The notes under the pieces: model-generated
Database searches by the model: none
Told to the model about the DNA's origin: nothing
What the model saw: only the letters and a program-made list of their open reading frames with translations
Part shown: in pieces, positions 1-3,962 of the stretch
Layout: each line of letters opens with the position of its first letter
How positions within the stretch are numbered: the stretch's first letter is position 1
Source of the DNA: an uncultured Roseburia sp.
Lineage (GTDB): Bacteria > Bacillota > Clostridia > Lachnospirales > Lachnospiraceae
Assembly (NCBI GenBank): GCA_947384095.1
Contig: CANDFU010000168.1
Location: forward strand, 1 to 5,096
DNA length: 5,096 bases
Direction: 5' to 3'
Program-made: the position numbers and the translations under genes

Positions 1-41
1 TCTAACCTACACTCTTTCCCTACACGACGCTCTTCCGATCT
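1..41 (+). other. Illumina TruSeq read-1 adapter with probable i5 index (artefact)
   Basis: Positions 9-41 match the 33-base Illumina TruSeq read-1 adapter exactly, beginning ACACTCTTTCCC and ending GCTCTTCCGATCT. Positions 1-8 (TCTAACCT) replace the bases a single-index universal adapter would have there and sit where an i5 index belongs, so a dual-indexed library is inferred. This is not genomic sequence. The biological insert starts at 42. On the minus strand the adapter supplies a false C-terminus and stop codon to the gene that runs off this end. Confidence 0.97.
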
Positions 42-202
42 GAAGGCCCTTCCTGGACCGTCTTGTCGTCGTGAACCCCGTCCGCCGCCTCCGACGGAAT
101 CTTATCCGCAGAGCGTTCCCGCACAGCCGCAAGTTTTGTCCGGATTTTTTCCAGGACGCCCTCAGCCCATTTCCGATCAGCTTCCGTTAATTTTTCGTAC
201 AT
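42..202 (-). CDS. Probable unsaturated glucuronyl hydrolase (GH88-like), N-terminal fragment only
   Basis: Only the first 53 codons, plus two bases of a Ser codon, lie in the insert. The gene then runs into adapter, so the 3' part is missing because of the library, not mutation. The start at MYEKLTEADRKWAEG is chosen because GGGGG lies 7 bases upstream (210-214); the frame stays open further upstream but only over the transporter's 3' end. The fragment has an amphipathic helix (residues 5-30) and then a DKIP...DGVHDD segment. I recall this pattern from the N-termini of clostridial GH88 enzymes, just before their WWTNGFW-type active-site motif, which is not present here. GH88 enzymes remove the unsaturated uronic acid that polysaccharide lyases leave on oligosaccharides from glycosaminoglycans and related polymers. 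The gene starts 28 bases after a GPH symporter stop, so one operon for import and cleavage is likely. The family call is tentative because no catalytic residue is visible. A related alpha/alpha-barrel hydrolase (GH105) is possible. Confidence 0.5.
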
Positions 203-230
203 GATTATTCCCCCGTTTTCCAGATCTGAT

Positions 231-1661
231 TTATTCCTTCTCCGCCTGTGCCATTCTCCTGTCCTCGAGCAGCCTTGTATTCTCTTCCACCCGCTTTTTA
301 TTGAGCGGATAGACAAACGCCATCAGCGCAAACACAACCAGGTAACAGATCCCCGGAAGGAGCGTGGAGCAATTGTAAATACCGTCCTTTACGCTCTGTG
401 TCTGCTCGATTCCCTGCACAGAGCTGACATAACCGATCGCCACCAGCACAAAACCTCCCAGCCCGCCGGCCGCCGCCTGCGCCAGCTTTCTGGCAAAAGA
501 ATACACCGCATACACCGTACCGTCGCTGCGCAGCCCTGTCCTGACTTCCTGGTAATCGATAACGTCTCCGATAAATGCCCAGGTCAGCATACTCATCAGC
601 CCCATTCCGATATTGCTGATAAAGATCATACCGATAAATGCCATCGGCGATTTCACTCTGAGCACCCACAGGAGCAGAAACATCACTGCAGCGAGCAGGG
701 TTCCGACGGAACAGACTTCTTTTTTCCCGAACTTTCCCGCCAGCTTTGACGCGACGGGAGCCATGATCAGCATCGCCAGCGTCGATGTCAGACTGGCGAG
801 CGCCATCACCGACGTATTGTTAAAATAGTCCTTATACAGATATGTATTCATCGTGCTCGTCAGAAGGCTTCCGATCAGCAGCAGCAGCGCAATCCCGATA
901 ATGACGAGCAGCGGCCCGCAGCTCACAAGCTGCTTTAAGGTCGTTCCGATCCCCGTTCCTTCTTTTTTGTCAGATTTCTGTACCTGGATCTGGACCCTCT
1001 CAGTCGTCAGCTTATAACAGCCCAGATAAAACACTGCAGAGAGAATACCGTAAATCACGGCGACCAGCGTCACCTTCTCCGGAACGATCACCTGCTGCCC
1101 CGCTTCATTTGCCGTGTACACAAGCTGCGGCGTCACCATTCCGATCACCATTCCCGCCATCACCGCGCCTACTGTACGAAACACTGAGAGCGACGCCCGC
1201 TCTTTCGCATCGTTTGTGATGACAGACGACATGCTTCCATACGGAATGTTACACGCCGTGTAAAAGAAACTTCCCCACAAAATATAGGTGACAAATACCC
1301 ATCCGATCTTGACCGGAGTCGGAAAATCCTTTACCCAGTACATATAGATCAGCATACTGCTGAGTCCCATCGGAATCGCCATGCGCCTGATCCACACACG
1401 GAACCTGCCGTCCTTGGTCGGTTTTGCCAGATCGCAGATCCGCCCCATCCCCGTGTCGGTAAACGCATCGACGATCCGGGCCGTCATCAGAATCACACCG
1501 ACGATCCCCGCTCCGATTCCCAGCACGTCCGTACAGAAAACCATCAGATACATCTGCGCAAACAGAAAGGTAAAATCATTTCCGAAATCCCCCAGCATAT
1601 ATCCGATTTTATCCTTCATCCCAAACGGAGGCACGCCTTGAATTTTTTGATTCGCACTCAT
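231..1661 (-). CDS. GPH-family (MelB-like) sugar:cation symporter
   Basis: This is a 476-residue polytopic inner-membrane protein of the glycoside-pentoside-hexuronide:cation symporter family, in the major facilitator superfamily. The length is normal for the family and about twelve hydrophobic segments can be seen, roughly at 27-47, 50-66, 93-109, 117-137, 163-183, 198-217, 249-270, 283-303, 318-336, 341-361, 394-412 and 434-452. Family signatures include GYMLGDFGNDF (20-30) and RIVDAFTDTGMGRI (62-75). Asp65 and Asp69 in the latter correspond to the cation-site aspartates of MelB. The late loop DVIDYQEVRTGLRSDGT (366-382) and Lys392 are also typical. The start is MSANQKIQ, because AAGGAG (1669-1674) lies 7 bases upstream; an in-frame ATG 12 codons earlier lies over a GC hairpin and has no clear ribosome binding site. 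It is the first gene of a likely operon with the GH88-like gene and is divergent from an AraC regulator. Substrate is inferred only from that neighbour: an unsaturated uronide or another oligosaccharide. Specificity within the GPH family cannot be read from sequence. Confidence 0.92.
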   Translation of the reverse strand: MSANQKIQGVPPFGMKDKIGYMLGDFGNDFTFLFAQMYLMVFCTDVLGIGAGIVGVILMTARIVDAFTDTGMGRICDLAKPTKDGRFRVWIRRMAIPMGLSSMLIYMYWVKDFPTPVKIGWVFVTYILWGSFFYTACNIPYGSMSSVITNDAKERASLSVFRTVGAVMAGMVIGMVTPQLVYTANEAGQQVIVPEKVTLVAVIYGILSAVFYLGCYKLTTERVQIQVQKSDKKEGTGIGTTLKQLVSCGPLLVIIGIALLLLIGSLLTSTMNTYLYKDYFNNTSVMALASLTSTLAMLIMAPVASKLAGKFGKKEVCSVGTLLAAVMFLLLWVLRVKSPMAFIGMIFISNIGMGLMSMLTWAFIGDVIDYQEVRTGLRSDGTVYAVYSFARKLAQAAAGGLGGFVLVAIGYVSSVQGIEQTQSVKDGIYNCSTLLPGICYLVVFALMAFVYPLNKKRVEENTRLLEDRRMAQAEKE

Positions 1662-1668
1662 TTCTCTT

Positions 1669-1674
1669 CTCCTT
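1669..1674 (-). promoter_or_regulatory. Ribosome binding site of the GPH symporter
   Basis: AAGGAG on the minus strand lies 7 bases before the ATG at 1661-1659. It fixes the start at MSANQKIQ instead of the upstream in-frame ATG at 1697. It directly abuts the GC-rich hairpin at 1675-1689. Confidence 0.85.
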
Positions 1675-1689
1675 CCGCCGCTCCGGCGG
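1675..1689 (-). repeat. GC-rich inverted repeat abutting the symporter ribosome binding site
   Basis: CCGCCG-gag-CGGCGG (minus strand) is a perfect 6-base-pair all-GC stem with a three-base loop in the predicted 5' leader of the symporter mRNA. It touches the AAGGAG Shine-Dalgarno without a gap, and no U-run follows, so it is not an intrinsic terminator. It might stabilise the 5' end or affect ribosome access. No function can be shown from sequence alone. Confidence 0.6.
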
Positions 1690-1719
1690 CAACTCACACT
1701 ACTGTATTTCTCTATCTAT

Positions 1720-1748
1720 GTTATATCACGGCCGTGATTTCTGATCGA
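1720..1748 (-). promoter_or_regulatory. Candidate promoter of the symporter operon (extended -10, weak -35)
   Basis: On the minus strand, TATAAC (1725-1720) is preceded by TGA, giving an extended -10 (TGnTATAAC, five of six consensus bases). Seventeen bases upstream the -35 position reads TCGATC (1748-1743), only three of six matches. A weak -35 with an extended -10 is common in regulated promoters that need an activator such as an AraC protein. The expected start is near 1713, giving a leader of about 50 bases. A perfect palindrome occupies most of the spacer. Confidence 0.55.
1725..1738. promoter_or_regulatory. Perfect 14-base palindrome in the symporter promoter spacer (probable operator)
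   Basis: ATCACGGCCGTGAT equals its own reverse complement. It lies between the -10 and -35 positions of the candidate symporter promoter and overlaps the -10 by one base. It is also just upstream of the regulator's -35. Perfect dyads of this size suit a symmetric dimeric repressor such as a LacI or GntR type. AraC-family proteins usually bind direct repeats, so a second regulator may act here. No known consensus is recognised. Confidence 0.55.
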
Positions 1749-1750
1749 TA

Positions 1751-1779
1751 TTGTGTATTTTTACTACTTGTGTTATGAT
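1751..1779 (+). promoter_or_regulatory. Candidate promoter of the AraC-family regulator
   Basis: TTGTGT (1751-1756), a 17-base spacer, then TATGAT (1774-1779), five of six matches to the -10 consensus and preceded by TGT, giving an extended -10. The -35 matches at three of six. The predicted start is near 1786, with a leader of about 74 bases. It is back to back with the symporter promoter, the two -35 positions being a few bases apart. Confidence 0.5.
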
Positions 1780-1807
1780 TGTATCAGATAAATGGTTGTA
1801 TGATCAG
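1778..1807 (+). repeat. Near-direct repeats downstream of the regulator promoter
   Basis: ATTGTATCAG (1778-1787) and GTTGTATGATCAG (1795-1807) share TTGTAT with a 17-base offset and end in the same CAG. A related TTGTGTTATGAT lies at 1768-1779. Direct repeats spaced by about one and a half to two helical turns are typical of AraC-family half-sites, and this position would suit autoregulation. The repeats are imperfect and the region is AT-rich, so chance is possible. Confidence 0.3.
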
Positions 1808-1859
1808 TCACAAAAAGAACCGGTAATAGCACATTTTAATACAAAGGTGTCAAAGAGGA

Positions 1860-2633
1860 ATGAAATACGACGAAGAAAGTTTCAAAGCACAGGACCAGGA
1901 GAGCATTATTCAAAGAGAGGCCATTATCAGCCAGGAAGCGGTTCTTATGCGGTACGACCTGGAAAAAAAATTATTGTCCCAGGCCGCTGCCGGCAACTAC
2001 GAGCAGGCGGTACAGATTCTGGATCATTTTTCAGATAATCCCATGGATTACGCGGACTTTATCGAAAGATCCCCTCATGATGCGGACAGACGCCTCCGCT
2101 ACGGCGGCCTGCTTTTAAATTCCGCACTGCGCGTTTCCTTCCTGTCCACGCAGGTCCCCATTATTTACATCCATATCCTTGCAACCCATTTTGGAATCCT
2201 GCTCGAGAGCGCTCCCATTGAATACCTGCGCGAAGAACGGATTCTCTACAGGATCATTGAGGGGTATTGTTTTTACGCAAAAGAATACAATGGCATACAG
2301 TACAGTGATACCGTATCGAAAATTACCGATTACATTATCTTCCATATCAGGGACGAGCTCTCTTTACATCAGATCGCACAGGCCTTCCATTTTTCTGCAG
2401 CCTATGTGAACCGGATTCTGAAAAAAGAAACCGGATATACAACCGTCCAGTACATCAAAAAAACCCGCATTTCACTGGCAAAGACCCTGCTCCACTTCGA
2501 TAATCTGACCGTCACTGATATCGCCGCGCAGGTCGGATACCCCGACTGCAATTATTTCTGCAGGGTATTTAAACAGATCGAAGGCAGTTCTCCCGTGCAG
2601 TTCAGGCAGAAAAAGAAAGGCAGATTTATGTAA
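1860..2633 (+). CDS. AraC-family transcriptional regulator
   Basis: This 257-residue cytoplasmic DNA-binding protein has a typical AraC C-terminal domain with two helix-turn-helix units. The first, around 168-192, reads SLHQIAQAFHFSAAYVNRILKKE; the second, around 217-250, contains DIAAQVGYPDCNYFCRVFK and ends in the usual SPVQFR. The N-terminal part (about 30-150) is helical, with no cupin motif seen. It resembles the GNYEQAVQIL-type N-domains of other clostridial AraC regulators, and its ligand is unknown. It is divergent from the symporter operon, which it probably controls. The start at MKYDEES has AAAGGTG 10 bases upstream and a second purine run touching the ATG. Met30 (1947) is a real alternative, with AGGAAG 8 bases upstream and the conserved N-domain starting there. 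The final codon is 3 bases from the convergent DUF5713-type gene's stop. Confidence 0.9.
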   Translation: MKYDEESFKAQDQESIIQREAIISQEAVLMRYDLEKKLLSQAAAGNYEQAVQILDHFSDNPMDYADFIERSPHDADRRLRYGGLLLNSALRVSFLSTQVPIIYIHILATHFGILLESAPIEYLREERILYRIIEGYCFYAKEYNGIQYSDTVSKITDYIIFHIRDELSLHQIAQAFHFSAAYVNRILKKETGYTTVQYIKKTRISLAKTLLHFDNLTVTDIAAQVGYPDCNYFCRVFKQIEGSSPVQFRQKKKGRFM

Positions 2634-2637
2634 ATCT
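2622..2637. repeat. Inverted repeat spanning two convergent stop codons
   Basis: AGATTT-atgt-AAATCT with one further possible A-T pair. It covers the AraC stop TAA (2631-2633), the 3-base gap and the first base of the opposing TAA (2637-2639). The stem is AT-rich and no U-run follows on either strand, so it is weak as a terminator. It is the only symmetric structure I see at the junction. Confidence 0.35.
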
Positions 2638-2963
2638 TACCATTCACGCTGGCCGATGGCATCTTCCACATCAATTTCGACGCCAAACCACTGCAGAATA
2701 TACCCGACAGTCCCGCCGATACAGTCCCGGGCGGCCGTCTCGATCTCGCTGTCGTTTTCTTCAAATTCTTCCTGCAGATCATTGATCGCCAGCGTCATCC
2801 AGTCAAATTTTCCCTGTACTTTTTCCGGGTCCCTTTCCCCTGTCTCTAAAAAAGCGATCACCTCCTCCACCAGCGATTTTACCTTATCCACCAGAAAATC
2901 GGGAAAATATCCGTCCTCGTACATCTCTGCAAGCAGCCTGTAATTCGCATCAAATTTTTTCAT
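2637..2963 (-). CDS. DUF5713-family small acidic protein
   Basis: This is a 108-residue, strongly acidic, probably cytoplasmic and mostly helical protein with no signal peptide or membrane segment. It matches what I recall of the uncharacterised DUF5713 family in length and landmarks: an N-terminal LLAEMYEDGYFPDFLVDK (10-27), a central TLAINDLQEEFEENDSEIETAARDCIG (57-83), and a C-terminal aromatic/acidic segment ending EW. The conserved ENDSEIET...RDCIG block is the main basis for the call. The start is supported by GAAGGG 6 bases upstream and by the absence of an in-frame start further up. It has its own promoter candidate, so it is probably transcribed separately from the tepA-like gene although on the same strand. 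No function is known for the family, and nothing nearby gives a clear clue. Confidence 0.8.
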   Translation of the reverse strand: MKKFDANYRLLAEMYEDGYFPDFLVDKVKSLVEEVIAFLETGERDPEKVQGKFDWMTLAINDLQEEFEENDSEIETAARDCIGGTVGYILQWFGVEIDVEDAIGQREW

Positions 2964-2991
2964 AATCAGCCCTTCCCTTCTTTTTTCTTAA

Positions 2992-3020
2992 AATATATCA
3001 CATCCCTGCCTTATTTTCCA
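2992..3020 (-). promoter_or_regulatory. Candidate promoter of the DUF5713-type gene
   Basis: On the minus strand: TGGAAA (3020-3015, four of six matches), a 17-base spacer ending in TGA, then TATATT (2997-2992, five of six). The TGA gives an extended -10. The predicted start is near 2985, about 20 bases before the ATG and just ahead of the GAAGGG ribosome binding site. Confidence 0.6.
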
Positions 3021-3034
3021 TACCGCCTTTTGCA

Positions 3035-3059
3035 GCGCCGGATCTCATAAGTCCGGCGC
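3035..3059 (-). repeat. Strong GC hairpin downstream of the tepA-like gene, no U-run
   Basis: GCGCCGGA and TCCGGCGC form a perfect 8-base-pair stem around a 9-base loop. It starts 40 bases after the tepA-like stop and just upstream of the next gene's promoter. Neither strand has a T-run after the stem (the minus strand continues TGCAAAAGG), so it is not a standard intrinsic terminator. It may protect the mRNA 3' end, terminate weakly, or mark a repeat. Confidence 0.5.
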
Positions 3060-3099
3060 CGGAACCAGAAGCGGGTTCGGAGGGTATCGGCAGAACCGG

Positions 3100-3780
3100 T
3101 CAGTCCCCGCCTTTCCCCGCATCAATCAGACTGTGGAGCTTTAAGAATGCCTTATCAATCCCTCCCACTTCGTTGATCAGCCCTTCCTGTACCGCTTCCT
3201 CCCCTACCAGAATCGTCCCCAGATCTTTCGTCAGCATACCCGTATTCATCATCATCTGTTCCAGCCGCTCTTTTTTTGCTTCTGAGTGCGTACTGATAAA
3301 ATTCAGAATCCGGTTCTGCATCTGTTTAAAATAATCGTATGTGGGCTGCGCGCCGATGACCGTGCCGTTCAGACGGACAGGATGAATGACCATTGTCCCC
3401 GACGGAACGATAAAAGAATAATCCGTGGATACCGCGAGCGGTACTCCGATGGAGTGGCTTCCCCCCAGTACCAGGGAAACGGTCGGCTTGCTGATGGACG
3501 ATACCATCTCCGCAATGGCAAGACCGCTCTCGACGTCTCCGCCCACTGTATTCAGAAGAAGCAGAAGGCCGTCCACATCCATATTATCTTCAATCTCCGC
3601 CAGTTTCGGAAGAACATGCTCATATTTCGTCGTCTTTGTCGTCGCAGGCAGACAGTCATGTCCCTCAATCTCGCCGATAATCGTCAGCATAAATATCTTA
3701 TTATTTTCCCGGTTATTTTTCAGCTCCAGCTCTCCAAATTCCTTCACCTGCTCATTTTTCTTTTCCGTATTCTCTGCCAT
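3100..3780 (-). CDS. tepA: TepA/ClpP-like serine protease (translocation-enhancing protein family)
   Basis: This 226-residue cytoplasmic protein belongs to the ClpP/crotonase-fold peptidases, closest to Bacillus TepA (YmfB), which is reported to assist SecA-dependent protein export. The N-terminus (1-25) is charged and low complexity. The core contains LLLLLNTVGGDVESGLAIAE (72-91), then the nucleophile motif GGSHSIG with Ser110, then TMVIHPVRLNG with His133, then Asp186 in LTKDLGTILVGEEAVQEGLI. The full Ser-His-Asp triad is therefore kept and the enzyme is probably active. TVGGDVESG in place of ClpP's NSPGG pattern, and the long 140-180 helix, favour TepA over canonical ClpP. The start MAENTEKK is chosen because GGGAGG lies 4 bases upstream; an ATG five codons earlier would sit upstream of that site. 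In Bacillus tepA lies next to spoIIIE/ftsK; here a DUF5713-type gene follows. Its leader carries attenuator-like hairpins. Confidence 0.85.
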   Translation of the reverse strand: MAENTEKKNEQVKEFGELELKNNRENNKIFMLTIIGEIEGHDCLPATTKTTKYEHVLPKLAEIEDNMDVDGLLLLLNTVGGDVESGLAIAEMVSSISKPTVSLVLGGSHSIGVPLAVSTDYSFIVPSGTMVIHPVRLNGTVIGAQPTYDYFKQMQNRILNFISTHSEAKKERLEQMMMNTGMLTKDLGTILVGEEAVQEGLINEVGGIDKAFLKLHSLIDAGKGGD

Positions 3781-3784
3781 ATTA

Positions 3785-3790
3785 CCTCCC
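3785..3790 (-). promoter_or_regulatory. Ribosome binding site of the tepA-like gene
   Basis: GGGAGG on the minus strand, followed by TAAT and the ATG at 3780. It decides against the in-frame ATG at 3795, which lies upstream of it. The site begins five bases after the U-run of the leader hairpin. Confidence 0.85.
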
Positions 3791-3795
3791 GTCAT

Positions 3796-3818
3796 AAAAA
3801 ATCCTGCACCGCAGGATT
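3796..3818 (-). terminator. Terminator-like hairpin in the tepA leader (candidate attenuator)
   Basis: On the minus strand AATCCTGC-ggt-GCAGGATT forms a perfect 8-base-pair stem, and the T-run reaches 3796 (six Ts, two of them in the stem). This is the layout of an intrinsic terminator, but it sits ahead of the tepA-like ribosome binding site, not after a gene. The plus strand has no T-run after the stem, so it acts on minus-strand transcripts. The glgA transcript already has a stronger terminator upstream, which supports a leader role. Confidence 0.55.
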
Positions 3819-3830
3819 CTCCGCCTGCGG
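3809..3830 (-). promoter_or_regulatory. Alternative (antiterminator-like) hairpin in the tepA leader
   Basis: On the minus strand CCGCAGG-cggagaat-CCTGCGG is a perfect 7-base-pair stem with an 8-base loop. Its 3' arm uses the same CCTGC bases as the 5' arm of the terminator-like hairpin at 3796-3818, so the two cannot form together. Mutually exclusive stems of this type are the hallmark of transcription attenuators. What would switch them is not visible. Confidence 0.45.
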
Positions 3831-3880
3831 CGAGTCGCTTTCGCGGCGTTCTGCTGCATGCGTCTGACGACGCAGCTTCC
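3831..3880 (-). other. Hairpin-rich leader segment between glgA terminator and tepA
   Basis: On the minus strand this 50-base GC-rich stretch contains TGCGTC-gtca-GACGCA, outer GCTGC...GCAGC arms, and CGC-GAAA-GCG with a GNRA tetraloop. A partial CTCGCC/GGCGGAG pairing leads into the next hairpin. There is no convincing promoter here or in the AT-rich 3915-3962, so where the tepA-like transcript begins is unclear. It could be the 5' part of a structured regulatory leader or a dispersed palindromic element. No known riboswitch class is recognised. Confidence 0.4.
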
Positions 3881-3914
3881 AAAAAAACAGGATGCTCTCG
3901 GCATCCTGTTTTTT
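3881..3914 (-). terminator. Intrinsic terminator after glgA
   Basis: CAGGATGC and GCATCCTG (3888-3895 and 3901-3908) pair perfectly around a 5-base loop. The stem extends through A/T runs on both sides, giving a run of seven Ts after the stem on the minus strand. It lies about 50 bases downstream of the glgA stop and is the strongest terminator in the window. T-runs on both strands make it bidirectional in principle, but only the minus-strand gene needs it. Confidence 0.88.
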
Positions 3915-3962
3915 AATATCTGCAATATAAAATTGAAATATACATCCGTTTTTCCGCAACGC

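Noticed and set aside
203..316. Upstream extension of the GH88-like gene into the symporter 3' end
   Set aside because: The extra residues are basic, low complexity and encoded within the transporter, while a good GGGGG ribosome binding site supports the start at 202.
298..669. Minus-strand open frame inside the symporter in another frame
   Set aside because: A Gly/Arg/Cys-rich shadow frame, fully nested in a well-supported gene.
201..749. Plus-strand open frame of about 182 codons
   Set aside because: It is antisense to the GPH symporter, rich in His, Gln and Arg with no domain or ribosome binding site, and reflects the GC-biased codons of the real gene.
1725..1738. Catabolite-responsive (cre) site for CcpA
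   Set aside because: The dyad has a central GGCC and lacks the TGNAANCGNNNNCA pattern of cre sites.
3796..3880. Known riboswitch or T-box
   Set aside because: No T-box sequence, specifier loop or conserved core of a riboswitch class I know can be seen in this short leader.
3781..3882. N-terminal extension of the tepA-like protein by 34 residues
   Set aside because: The extension translates the leader hairpins, and GGGAGG four bases before the ATG at 3780 fixes the later start.
3286..3916. Two long plus-strand open frames opposite the tepA-like gene
   Set aside because: Both are antisense to a gene with an intact catalytic triad, run across its leader hairpins and terminator, and show no recognisable domain or plausible ribosome binding site.
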